Shown here: piece by piece, positions 26,652 through 34,409 of the stretch
Layout: every line of letters starts with the position of its first letter
How positions within the stretch are numbered: position 1 is the first letter of the stretch
Assembly: GCF_003367175.1 (NCBI RefSeq)
Contig: NZ_QRGA01000020.1
Location: 1 to 64,000, forward strand
Length of the DNA stretch: 64,000 bases
Direction: 5' to 3'
Source of the DNA: Trinickia dinghuensis
GTDB lineage: Bacteria > Pseudomonadota > Gammaproteobacteria > Burkholderiales > Burkholderiaceae
The notes under the pieces: model-generated
What the model saw: only the letters and a program-made list of their open reading frames with translations
Database searches by the model: none
Told to the model about the DNA's origin: nothing
Position numbers and translations under genes: made by a program

Positions 26652-27806
26652 ATGTCCAAGCCTGAACCGAGTCTCGTCGAATGCGACGAGGTGCGCACCC
26701 GAGTCGACAACCGTATCGGTTTCATCGAGTTGAATCGCCCGCAAGCGCTCAACGCGTTGTCTCTTCCGATGATTCGCGCGATGCACGCCGCGCTCGACGC
26801 CTGGCGCGACGATCCGCGCGTGCTCGCCGTCGTCGCGCACAGTGCGCATGCTCGCGCGTTCTGCGCCGGGGGCGACGTGCGCTACTTCTACGAGGCGGGA
26901 CGCCGTGGCGACGTCGCCGCGCGCGATGCGTTTTTCACCGAGGAATACGCGCTCGACCACGCGATCTTCACCTACGGCAAGCCCTATATCGCGCTGATGC
27001 AAGGCGTCGTCATGGGCGGCGGCATGGGCATTTCGCAGGGGGCGCACCGCACGGGCGGACTGCGCATTGTCAGCGAGACGACGAAAATGGCGATGCCCGA
27101 GACGCGTATCGGCTTGTTTCCGGATGTGGGCGCGGGTTGGTTCCTGGCGCGCACGCCCGGAGCGATCGGGCGTTATCTGGCCGTGACGGGCTCGACGATC
27201 GATGCGGCCGACGCGCTCTATGCCGGGTTGGCCGATGCTTATCTCGATACGTCGGCCATCCCGGCGCTGATCGAGGCGCTCGCCTCCGCTCAATTCGCCG
27301 ATGCGAAGGATGTGCTGGCCTGCGTCGAGGGGTTCGCGAGCCGCACGGCGCCGCCGCTGGCGCGGCCTGGCGAAGGCGGCCGCTCGGTGACGCTATCGCT
27401 CGCCGCGACGCGGACGTGGATCGATCGGCATTTCGCCCAGCCCGATGTGACCAGTATCGTCGAGTCGCTCGAGGCCGAGACTGAGCCCGGCGCGCGCGAA
27501 TGGGCGCAGGAAACGATTCGCGTCATGCGTGAGCGCTCGCCGCTGTCGATGGCCGTTTCGCTCGAAGTGGTCGCGCGCGCGGAAGGGCCGATGTCGGATT
27601 GTCTAAGACGCGATCTCGACTTGACGCGTTCGATTTTCGATCACGGGGATATCGTCGAAGGGGTGCGCGCCCGGATCGTCGACAAGGACGATCGCCCCGT
27701 ATGGCGCATTGCACGTATCGAAGACGTGACGCGCGCCGAAGTCGAGAACATGTTCGTCAGCGCATGGACGCCCGATACGCATCCGCTGCGTCATTTGCTA
27801 GGGTAG
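26652..27806 (+). CDS. Enoyl-CoA hydratase/isomerase-family protein, 3-hydroxyisobutyryl-CoA hydrolase-like
   Basis: 384 residues of the ECH_2/HIBCH branch of the crotonase superfamily: IGFIELNRPQALNALSLPMIRAM, oxyanion-hole segment AFCAGGDVRYFYE, MGGGMGISQGAH, and the catalytic-region MPETRIGLFPDVGAGWFL with the conserved Glu and Asp used for thioester hydrolysis. HIBCH releases 3-hydroxyisobutyrate from its CoA ester in valine degradation. ATG 26652 gives the family N-terminus; the frame is open further upstream without a site. No other valine catabolic gene is adjacent. Confidence 0.85.
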   Translation: MSKPEPSLVECDEVRTRVDNRIGFIELNRPQALNALSLPMIRAMHAALDAWRDDPRVLAVVAHSAHARAFCAGGDVRYFYEAGRRGDVAARDAFFTEEYALDHAIFTYGKPYIALMQGVVMGGGMGISQGAHRTGGLRIVSETTKMAMPETRIGLFPDVGAGWFLARTPGAIGRYLAVTGSTIDAADALYAGLADAYLDTSAIPALIEALASAQFADAKDVLACVEGFASRTAPPLARPGEGGRSVTLSLAATRTWIDRHFAQPDVTSIVESLEAETEPGAREWAQETIRVMRERSPLSMAVSLEVVARAEGPMSDCLRRDLDLTRSIFDHGDIVEGVRARIVDKDDRPVWRIARIEDVTRAEVENMFVSAWTPDTHPLRHLLG

Positions 27807-27922
27807 GCTAGCGGGCTAGAGTAGGACGCGGCCGATCGGCTTTGTCGGCCTCGAGCCGTTCCCGCCGCGATCGAAGCCGGCCGCCGTGGCTCCGTGCTTC
27901 GTATCGAGAATCCCGCCCGTGC

Positions 27923-28351
27923 TCAGGATTCCTCTTCCGCCGGGCGCATGAAAGCGCGCATGAACACGAGTGCGCCCCAGCCCCAGACCGCGTTGGCGGC
28001 GAAGCCCACCGAGAGTCGCGGCAGCATGTTGCCGCTCGGCCAGATGCCGCGCGCCGGATCGACCATGAAGACGCGCGCCGCCGTGAGGACAATGCCGCCG
28101 AACACGAACGCCTGCACCCATGGGGCCGCCCGTTCCGGGGAGACGCGCAGCAGCCACGCCATCAGCACGGCCCACGCCGCGCTCCAGATCGCATTCGCAA
28201 TGAACTCGGGCATGCCGAGCGGCACGAACGGATCGGTCGAAAAGCCGGTCGCGGCGATCAAGCCGGCCGCATGCAGCATGGCGAGCGTGGCTTCCCGGAA
28301 AAACAGCGCGGCGAGAAATCCCGAGGCGAAAGGCAGAATGATTTTTTGCAT
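27923..28351 (-). CDS. Conserved hypothetical membrane protein
   Basis: 142 residues from ATG 28351, with four hydrophobic segments (ILPFASGFLAALFF, FIANAIWSAAWAVLMAWLL, AFVFGGIVLTAARVFMV, FAANAVWGWGALVFMRAFM). No named family recognised. The frame is open to 28495, but a perfect TATAAT -10 on the minus strand at about 28437-28442 lies inside that extension, so the start must be downstream; ATG 28405 is the alternative. It ends convergent with the HIBCH-like gene. Confidence 0.65.
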   Translation of the reverse strand: MQKIILPFASGFLAALFFREATLAMLHAAGLIAATGFSTDPFVPLGMPEFIANAIWSAAWAVLMAWLLRVSPERAAPWVQAFVFGGIVLTAARVFMVDPARGIWPSGNMLPRLSVGFAANAVWGWGALVFMRAFMRPAEEES

Positions 28352-28548
28352 GTAGTACGGGGCGACCGCGCTCGAGGCAGGCAGCGGCGGGCGCAGCCTG
28401 GGCATCGGAGCGTGTTCGCGGGAATCGGAACGAGCGACATTATAGGCGGGCCATGCGTCGGCACCCGTTCTATGAGTGATGACTTCAGGTGTCATGCCCG
28501 GAAAGTGCTAAATTTAATTAGCGAGTTGCGCGTGATCAGGAGTGGGCG

Positions 28549-28746
28549 ATGTCCAAATCATTGAGTCCCGAAGCGGTCGAGGCGCTGCGGCGCCTGGATG
28601 AAGTCGGCGTCGGCCAGACGCCGCCGCTCGTTTCGATGTCGATTGCGGCCGAACTGCTCGGTGCGGGGCTGGCCGACGAGAACAGCAGTGGTGCCATCGA
28701 AATCACTTGTGACGGGCGCAAGTACTTGTCCGGGGATTGCGATTAG
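28549..28746 (+). CDS. Hypothetical small protein (65 aa)
   Basis: 65 residues with good third-position GC bias. The sequence begins MSKSLSPEAVEALRRLDEVGVGQ and has helices suggestive of a small winged-helix-like or restriction-accessory fold (MSIAAELLGAGLADE ... ITCDGRKYL), but no family can be named. It lies alone between a divergent membrane protein gene and the tRNA-His terminator. Confidence 0.55.
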   Translation: MSKSLSPEAVEALRRLDEVGVGQTPPLVSMSIAAELLGAGLADENSSGAIEITCDGRKYLSGDCD

Positions 28747-28790
28747 GCGGCGTGTGCCGGATCGTGCGAGTGGGGCGGGTAGGAAAAGCA

Positions 28791-28819
28791 AAAAGCCCAG
28801 TCCGAAGAACTGGGCTTTT
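28791..28819 (-). terminator. Rho-independent terminator downstream of tRNA-His
   Basis: An 11-bp stem AAAAGCCCAGT (28791-28801) / ACTGGGCTTTT (28809-28819) with a 7-nt loop, followed by further T on the minus strand; it also reads as a terminator for the plus-strand gene ending at 28746. A decayed copy of this hairpin and the adjoining tRNA end is present at 32978-33042. Confidence 0.9.
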
Positions 28820-28831
28820 CAGAAATCTCTT

Positions 28832-28907
28832 TGGGGTGGCTGATGGGACTCGAACCCACGACGACAGGAATCACAATCCTGGACTCTACCAACTGAGCTA
28901 CAGCCAC
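28832..28907 (-). tRNA. tRNA-His (anticodon GTG)
   Basis: A 76-nt cloverleaf: acceptor GTGGCTG/CAGCCAC with C73 discriminator and encoded CCA, anticodon stem-loop with ATTGTGAT (GTG), T-loop GTTCGAGTC. Position -1 is G, the identity base kept in mature tRNA-His. A TATAAT element lies upstream at 28954-28959 on the minus strand. tRNA-His genes are common integration targets, which matters for the relic at 32978-33042. Confidence 0.98.
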
Positions 28908-28987
28908 CACTGAACTACTTGCCCTTCGCCGGCGTCGCCAACGAAGAAGCGAGATTATACGAATAGAATTGCCGCTTGCCTAGCCCC

Positions 28988-29986
28988 TCAGCCGATAATT
29001 TCGGACGGTTCGCGCAGATGACCGCGCGCCTCCTCGAAAATCGACAGATCTCGGGCCGCGAGCCGCTTGTTGTCCGAGAGCACGCGCCGCCATCCGCGAG
29101 CGCCGGCCACGCCTCGATACAGCCCGAGCGCATGGCGCGTGACGGCGCCGAGATACGTCCCTCGGGCAAGCTCGGCGGCGCAATAGTCGATGAGCTCCGC
29201 CTCCACTTGCTCGCGCGTCTTCGCTGGGTCCCCGCCGTAAAAGCGAGCATCGACATCGGCCAGCACGAACGGGTTGTGATAAGCCTCGCGGCCGAGCATG
29301 ACGCCGTCGACGTGCTGCAGATGTAATTCGACTTCGTCGAGCGTCTTGATCCCACCGTTGATGACGATCTCGAGCGACGGAAAATCGCGCTTGAGCCGAT
29401 AGGCATATTCGTACTTCAGGGGCGGAATCTCGCGATTTTCTTTCGGCGACAGTCCCTTCAAGATCGCATTGCGCGCGTGCACGATGAAAACTTCGCAGCC
29501 CGCATCGGCAATCGTCCCCACGAAATCGCGCACGAAGGCGTAATCCTCGACGGCGTCCACGCCGATCCGGTGCTTGACCGTCACGGGAACCGTGACCGCG
29601 TCGCGCATGGCCCGCACGCAATCGGCGACGAGCCGCGGCTCGTTCATGAGGCACGCTCCGAACGCTCCGCGCTGCACTCGCTCCGATGGGCACCCGCAAT
29701 TGAGATTGATTTCGTCGTATCCCCATTGCTCGCCGAGCTTCGCGGCGCGGGCGAGATCGTCGGGCTCGCTGCCGCCGAGCTGCAACGCGACGGGCGCTTC
29801 CTCCGCCGTGAACGCGAGATGGCGTGCGACGTCGCCGAACAGCAACGCACCGGTCGTCACCATTTCGGTATAAAGCCACGTGTGGCGCGAAATGAGCCGA
29901 TGAAAATAACGGCAGTGACGATCGGTCCAGTCCATCATCGGAGCGACGGATACACGGCGAGGACTGATTGGAGGGCGTGGCGACAT
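28988..29986 (-). CDS. dusA: tRNA-dihydrouridine(20/20a) synthase DusA
   Basis: FMN enzyme that reduces U20 and U20a in the tRNA D-loop with NADPH. From ATG 29986 it has 332 residues with VSVAPMMDWTDRHCRYFHRL (FMN-binding start), the catalytic Cys99 in NLNCGCPSERVQ, KHRIGVDAVEDY, INGGIKTLDE and VMLGREAYHNPF, all typical of DusA. The frame opens seven codons earlier (30007), but a TAAAAT -10 element on the minus strand at about 30014-30019 predicts transcription starting near 30006. It is transcribed towards tRNA-His. Confidence 0.95.
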   Translation of the reverse strand: MSPRPPISPRRVSVAPMMDWTDRHCRYFHRLISRHTWLYTEMVTTGALLFGDVARHLAFTAEEAPVALQLGGSEPDDLARAAKLGEQWGYDEINLNCGCPSERVQRGAFGACLMNEPRLVADCVRAMRDAVTVPVTVKHRIGVDAVEDYAFVRDFVGTIADAGCEVFIVHARNAILKGLSPKENREIPPLKYEYAYRLKRDFPSLEIVINGGIKTLDEVELHLQHVDGVMLGREAYHNPFVLADVDARFYGGDPAKTREQVEAELIDYCAAELARGTYLGAVTRHALGLYRGVAGARGWRRVLSDNKRLAARDLSIFEEARGHLREPSEIIG

Positions 29987-30112
29987 GGCGAATAAGGCGA
30001 ACGGCAAGCCCGTAATTTTACCTCAGCCGCTAGAATGGAGGCCGCGCGAAATCCGGCGATGCGTACGCACACGCCGCCGGGACCGCTGCGTGCCTTATAG
30101 GAGCTTTGGTCA

Positions 30113-31081
30113 ATGAGCGACGGATTGTCCCGTCAGCGCCTCGCCGGGCGCGTTCTTCTCGTCTTGCTGCTGGCGACGCTCGCCGGGTGCAGTACTTGGT
30201 TCGCGCCGCCGCCCGCGCCCCCGCCCGAGCAGCCGGCCCCCGAGCCGGAGCCCGAAGCCACGCCGCCGGAACCGGCCTCGGAAGCCGCCTCCGCGCCCGT
30301 TGCCGCCTCGGCGCCGCAAGAAGCGCCCGAACACAGGCGCGTGGCGCCCAAGCCCGTTTATCGACCGCCGCGCAAACCTCATCCGGCGCCACCGCCTCCG
30401 CCGCCGAAGCCCGCCGCGCCCCCGCCGCTGATCGCGACGCGCACGCTGGCGGCCGACGACACGCACGGCCTGCTCGACACGCGCGTACAGCGCCCGGACG
30501 GCAAGATCATCGGCCGTGCCATCGATATGTTCGTCGATGCGGCTGGCAAGCCGCGCGAAATGCTCGTCAATCTGGCGGGCTTCATGGGGATCGGCGATCG
30601 CAAGATGCGCTTCCCATGGAGCGACTTCCGGTTCAACGCAAGTCAGCACAAGGCACCGATCACGCTCGCGATACCGGCGGGCGAAGCGCCCGCGGCAGCG
30701 GCGTCCAAAGGCAAGGACAACGGCGCGGGCAAACCGGCCGGAGCGGGCCCGAAGGATGCGCAGTGGCTCGGCGTGATCGATGCCACGGCCGAGCGCGGCA
30801 ACGGCACGCGGGTCGGCCGGGTCGTCGACGTGCTGATCGACAATCGCGGCGAGCCGCAGGCGGCCGTCGTCGATGTCGGCAGCCTGATCCACGAGCGGCG
30901 CAGCATCGCGGCCGACTGGTCGGCGCTGCATTTCGTGCCGAAAGACAACGCACTCACGCTGCAATCGGATCTATCGGACGCCCAGATCAATGCGGCACCG
31001 CCGTACGAGCCGAACCTGCCGATACGCACCGTCGCGCCGGCCGCGGCCGATGCCGCCTCGGCCGGCCATCCTACAAGGTAA
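30113..31081 (+). CDS. Lipoprotein with proline-rich linker and two PRC-barrel-like domains
   Basis: 322 residues. A lipoprotein signal with lipobox LATLAGC places it in the cell envelope. A Pro/Ala/Glu-rich stretch (about 33-110) follows, then a PRC-barrel-like unit (RVQRPDGKIIGRAIDMFVDAAGKPREMLVNL..., about 125-180), a Gly/Ala/Lys linker, and a second similar unit (GTRVGRVVDVLIDNRGEPQAAVVDVG..., about 232-285). PRC barrels mediate protein-protein contact and are usually cytoplasmic (RimM, photosynthetic reaction centre H subunit). AGGAG precedes the ATG by about 7 nt, and GCTAGAAT at 30028-30036 is a likely -10. The MFS gene begins 11 nt after its stop. Confidence 0.75.
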   Translation: MSDGLSRQRLAGRVLLVLLLATLAGCSTWFAPPPAPPPEQPAPEPEPEATPPEPASEAASAPVAASAPQEAPEHRRVAPKPVYRPPRKPHPAPPPPPPKPAAPPPLIATRTLAADDTHGLLDTRVQRPDGKIIGRAIDMFVDAAGKPREMLVNLAGFMGIGDRKMRFPWSDFRFNASQHKAPITLAIPAGEAPAAAASKGKDNGAGKPAGAGPKDAQWLGVIDATAERGNGTRVGRVVDVLIDNRGEPQAAVVDVGSLIHERRSIAADWSALHFVPKDNALTLQSDLSDAQINAAPPYEPNLPIRTVAPAAADAASAGHPTR

Positions 31082-31092
31082 CGAACGCGCAG

Positions 31093-32355
31093 ATGGCAAT
31101 TAAACGAAGTCTTCGTGCGCTCGATTGGCTGAACTTCTTTCTGGCCAATGTCCAGACGGGGTTCGGACCATTCATCGCGTCTTACCTGACCGCCAACAAG
31201 TGGACGCAAGGCGAGATCGGCGTCGCCTTGAGCGTCGGTACCGCCACGGCGATGCTGAGCCAGGTACCCGCCGGCGCGCTAATCGACGCGTTGCGCAACA
31301 AAAAGGGCGCCGGCGCCGCTGCGATCGTGGCGATCGCAGCGTGCGCGCTGCTGCTCGCGGCAAGTCCCACCCTGCTGCCCGTGCTGGCCGCCGAGGTTTT
31401 CCACGGCTTTGCGAGTTGCATGCTGACGCCCGCGATCGCAGCCATTTCGTTCGCGCTGGTCGGGCGCCATGCCTTGGGCGATCGGCTCGGCCGCAATGCG
31501 CGCTTCGCCTCGATCGGCAGCGCGTTCGCAGCCGCCGCGATGGGGGCGTTCGGCGAATATTCGTCGGCCCGCGCGGTGTTCTGGCTGACGGCCGCCTTGA
31601 CGGTGCCGGCGCTGTTTGCGCTGACGATGATCGAGGATACGGGCCGCGCTGCGCTCGCCAATCTCCGCGAACCGGACGCACCTGCCGCGCCGAGCCCACC
31701 GGTACCCGCCGCGCCCGAACATCGAGAAAGCATCGCTTCGCTGCTGCGCGACCGCCGCGTCCTGATCTTCGCCGCTTGCATCGCGCTGTTCCATTTGTCG
31801 AATGCAGCGATGCTCAATCTTGCGGCCGGGGAAGTCACGGCGCATATGACCGACAACGTGCAGCTCGTCATCGCGGCCTGCATCATCGTGCCGCAAATGG
31901 TGGTGGCCGCGATGTCGCCCTGGGTCGGCCGATCGGCCGAGCGCTGGGGGAGGCGCCCGTTGCTGGTATTCGGATTTGCCGCGCTGCCGATCCGCGCGCT
32001 GCTATTCGCCGGCGTCTCGAGCCCCTACCTGCTCGTGCCCGTGCAGCTTTTCGACGGCATCAGCGCGGCCGTATTCGGCGTCATGCTGCCGCTAATCGCG
32101 GCCGACGTCGCAGGCGGCAAAGGGCATTACAACCTTTGCATAGGGCTGTTCGGGCTGACGGCGGGTATCGGTGCGACGTTGAGCACGCTCGCCGCCGGTT
32201 TCATCTCCGATCGCTTCGGCAACACGGTCAGCTTCATGGCGCTGGCGGCGGCTGGTGCGCTGGCGGTGCTGCTCGTTTGGGCAGCGCTGCCCGAAACGCG
32301 CGACGCGGACGAAACCGATTCGAGCGGGCAAGCCCACGAGCCGTCGACGACGTAA
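31093..32355 (+). CDS. Major facilitator superfamily transporter
   Basis: 420 residues with about 12 hydrophobic helices. The start gives MAIKRSLRALDWLNFFLANVQ, and later segments LSVGTATAMLSQVPAGALIDALRNKK (motif A after helix 2) and VGRSAERWGRRPLLVFG (motif A-like after helix 8) are MFS signatures. A long cytoplasmic Pro/Ala-rich loop lies between helices 6 and 7. No substrate can be assigned. It follows the PRC-barrel lipoprotein gene by 11 nt, so the two are probably co-transcribed. Confidence 0.87.
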   Translation: MAIKRSLRALDWLNFFLANVQTGFGPFIASYLTANKWTQGEIGVALSVGTATAMLSQVPAGALIDALRNKKGAGAAAIVAIAACALLLAASPTLLPVLAAEVFHGFASCMLTPAIAAISFALVGRHALGDRLGRNARFASIGSAFAAAAMGAFGEYSSARAVFWLTAALTVPALFALTMIEDTGRAALANLREPDAPAAPSPPVPAAPEHRESIASLLRDRRVLIFAACIALFHLSNAAMLNLAAGEVTAHMTDNVQLVIAACIIVPQMVVAAMSPWVGRSAERWGRRPLLVFGFAALPIRALLFAGVSSPYLLVPVQLFDGISAAVFGVMLPLIAADVAGGKGHYNLCIGLFGLTAGIGATLSTLAAGFISDRFGNTVSFMALAAAGALAVLLVWAALPETRDADETDSSGQAHEPSTT

Positions 32356-32427
32356 CCGGGATAGCACGCTGGGCCGCACGTGAAGTCCGGCCCGGCGGCG
32401 ACGCCTGATCCTCGGGGAGTAGGGCGG

Positions 32428-32709
32428 TTAGCTCGTAGCTTCCAGACGAACGACAGCGCGGCTTCCCGTTGCTTCAGCGTAGCGGGACAACGTGCGCAGC
32501 GACGGCATCGTGCGGCCGCTCTCCATGCGCGCGATGGTGGATTGGGTCGTCTGCATTCTCTCGGCCACTTGTTCCTGAGTCAGTCCGGCACGCACGCGTG
32601 CGGCGATGAGTTCGCGCGCGACAGCAAATTCGGGCGCCTGCGCGTCGTACTCGGCTTGTGTAGCCGGGTCCGCCAGCAGGCGCTTCTTCAGGGTTGCAAG
32701 GTTGGTCAC
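32428..32709 (-). CDS. XRE-family antitoxin (HigA-like)
   Basis: 93 residues with a helix-turn-helix in the middle (RVRAGLTQEQVAERMQTTQSTIARMESG, about 38-65) and the LATLKKRLLADPATQAEYDAQAPEFAVAREL start typical of antitoxins paired with Gp49/HigB-type toxins. In such pairs the antitoxin neutralises an mRNA-cutting toxin and represses the operon. Here the toxin gene upstream (4 nt away) is reduced to its C-terminal 40 residues, so the antitoxin is an orphan. Confidence 0.85.
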   Translation of the reverse strand: MTNLATLKKRLLADPATQAEYDAQAPEFAVARELIAARVRAGLTQEQVAERMQTTQSTIARMESGRTMPSLRTLSRYAEATGSRAVVRLEATS

Positions 32710-32712
32710 CGT

Positions 32713-32835
32713 TCAGTCCTCCTTCATTCGGGTGTAGGCGGCCTCGATGGCTCGGCGCGGCGTCTTCTGCGTTTTCTTCACAAACACGTGCAATACAACC
32801 AGACGCTGCCCCGTCCCCCTGAGGTGCATGCGCAT
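32713..32835 (-). pseudogene. C-terminal remnant of a HigB/Gp49-like toxin
   Basis: The last 40 codons before the antitoxin read RLVVLHVFVKKTQKTPRRAI...AYTRMKED, the conserved end of Gp49/HigB-like (RelE superfamily) toxins, which are normally about 100-115 residues. Upstream the frame stays open but shows no resemblance to the family N-terminus and runs into the tRNA-His relic. The toxin was therefore truncated, probably by the rearrangement that created that junction. A residual short product is unlikely to be an active nuclease. Confidence 0.75.
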
Positions 32836-32977
32836 GTTTATTCCTGGTAGTAGATGCGCTCCGCGCAGCGTCGGTGCCCCAGTTTTTGGGCGCATCGATC
32901 GTAACGGCATCGTTGTTCCGTTCAACTCACGGCTAGAAAAATAGGACGGTTGTCCCGACACGGCGGAGGAAGGAGGG

Positions 32978-33042
32978 CCATCCGCCGCCCCCAAAGAAAT
33001 CTCATAAAAAGCCCATTTCTTCGGACTGGGCGTTCTACTTTT
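32978..33042 (+). repeat. Decayed inverted copy of the tRNA-His 3' end plus terminator (attachment-site-like relic)
   Basis: The plus strand here aligns with the minus strand at 28846-28782: CCATC-GCC-CCCC tRNA tail, AAAGA-AT-TC spacer, then the terminator with an identical 15-base run TTCTTCGGACTGGGC. About 41 of 50 positions match over spacer and terminator. The tRNA part has substitutions and no cloverleaf remains. It is inverted relative to tRNA-His. A site-specific integration event later rearranged is the simplest explanation. Confidence 0.7.
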
Positions 33043-33179
33043 GCGGGACGAGCTTGGGTCGTGCGGCGTGCTCAGATAGAGTGAAAACGGCAGGGAAGGC
33101 GATCGTTGCGGAGATCTGGACGTTTGTCGGCGAAGCACAAGCGGTACTCGGTGATGGCATAGTTTCCAGGGAGCCGTCC

Positions 33180-34220
33180 ATGGCCGTTTTAGTTCGACAT
33201 CGATCGCTATCGGCGAGCGCGCCCCGAGCGCAAACGCGTGGAGGGGCACCTGAAATTGGTAACCGCACGCTCCTACGCTCGTTCAGCAGCGTGTTTGGCG
33301 CGCCGGAAAGCTGTAAGCCATCGGGTTCGGATCTGATCGGGGCTTTCTTTCCTGAGGTCCGCGATTTCAAGTCCTTGGGTTTGGACCCGCTCGAGGCGGT
33401 CGCCTTTCAATCGCTGGCCGATCAGAATGGGTTCGATATCTTCGTGCGAACGGGAAACGCTTCGCGGGTAGCGAACGTCGGCCGCTTCGGGATGCGCCCC
33501 AAGCCGGCGGGCGTTTATCAGAAGACCAACAAAGCCGCTTCGTTCCCCGGAGTCGTGCTTTATCACGGCGAGGACGTCGAAAAGGGGAAAAAAGACGTCC
33601 GCAATATTCGCCGTCCGCACTCTACTCATTCGAAGCGTGCGTTGCGGGGTTTGCGCGCGCTCGCGCGCGAGCGACTGCGCCTGGACAAATTGGCGCCTGG
33701 CATATTCGGCGTGCGAGACAGCGCCGGCAACTTGATTTACGGCGACATCGACATTCACGGCGTCTATCGCCGCGCCGATGGGCAGCGGCGCGCGGATCGT
33801 GTCGGGGGCCTCACCTTCGTGCCGCTTTTCAACGCCAAATTGATGGAAACCGGGTTGTATGGGCCGTCGCTTCTCGCACATCGGAATGTCGCGCCGAAAG
33901 GGCCAGGCGCGAGGAAACCCGCACGGAAAACGCCCATGGTGACGAAGCGGTATGGGGTGCTGCCGCATCACCCCATTCAGCACGGCGCCCACGACGCGTG
34001 GGCGAAACGCAACGACACGGCGTATGCGGGCGGCGTGAATATGGGACCGCTGCCCGGCGTGATTCACTTCCAGCCCAACGCAAAGCCGCGCCACATCCCG
34101 ACGGTCGCCGGCTACAAGAGGGTCCTGGAGTCGCTCGGCCATGGCAGAAACTACACCGAGGCCGCCTGGTTGAATGGGCACAAGCGAGACACCCTAGTCG
34201 CGCGACACGCCGGCCGATGA
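33180..34220 (+). CDS. Putative nucleotidyl cyclase toxin of the EF/CyaA/ExoY family
   Basis: 346 residues from ATG 33180 (AGGGAG 7 nt upstream). The catalytic motifs of anthrax edema factor, Bordetella CyaA and Pseudomonas ExoY appear in order: FVRTGN (about 88-93), two lysines seven apart in K108-PAGVYQ-K115 (CyaA has KGLGVHAK with K58/K65), a metal-binding D189-x-D191 in GDIDIHG (CyaA D188/D190), and QHG with His268 (CyaA H298). The Ser/Arg-rich first 50 residues could be a secretion signal; no Sec signal is present. Spacing is compact, nearer ExoY than CyaA. The glutamate that follows HGT in EF/CyaA is not conserved (HGAHD). If active it would make cAMP or cGMP inside a host cell. In-frame non-ATG starts reach 33054. 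Confidence 0.65.
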   Translation: MAVLVRHRSLSASAPRAQTRGGAPEIGNRTLLRSFSSVFGAPESCKPSGSDLIGAFFPEVRDFKSLGLDPLEAVAFQSLADQNGFDIFVRTGNASRVANVGRFGMRPKPAGVYQKTNKAASFPGVVLYHGEDVEKGKKDVRNIRRPHSTHSKRALRGLRALARERLRLDKLAPGIFGVRDSAGNLIYGDIDIHGVYRRADGQRRADRVGGLTFVPLFNAKLMETGLYGPSLLAHRNVAPKGPGARKPARKTPMVTKRYGVLPHHPIQHGAHDAWAKRNDTAYAGGVNMGPLPGVIHFQPNAKPRHIPTVAGYKRVLESLGHGRNYTEAAWLNGHKRDTLVARHAGR

Positions 34221-34409
34221 TTTCGATTTTCCGTTGAGTTCCAAAAGACGCGCGCGCGGGCCGAGTGTCCCGGGGCCGCCAGCCCACGCTCAACAAGGCA
34301 TGAGCCGATGCATCCCAGGTGGTACGATTCGTCCATTGGACGGCGTCGTCAAGACGATCGACGGCGCCGACGAGACCAACCCGAGAAACGAGCGAGCCAA
34401 GACATCACC

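Noticed and set aside
30106-32355. One 749-codon frame joining the lipoprotein region with the MFS transporter
   Set aside because: The first 329 codons are in a different frame from the lipoprotein and look like shadow sequence; the MFS protein begins at ATG 31093.
33054-33179. An extended TTG start for the cyclase-like protein
   Set aside because: No ribosome binding site for it, and ATG 33180 has AGGGAG at good distance; kept only as an alternative.
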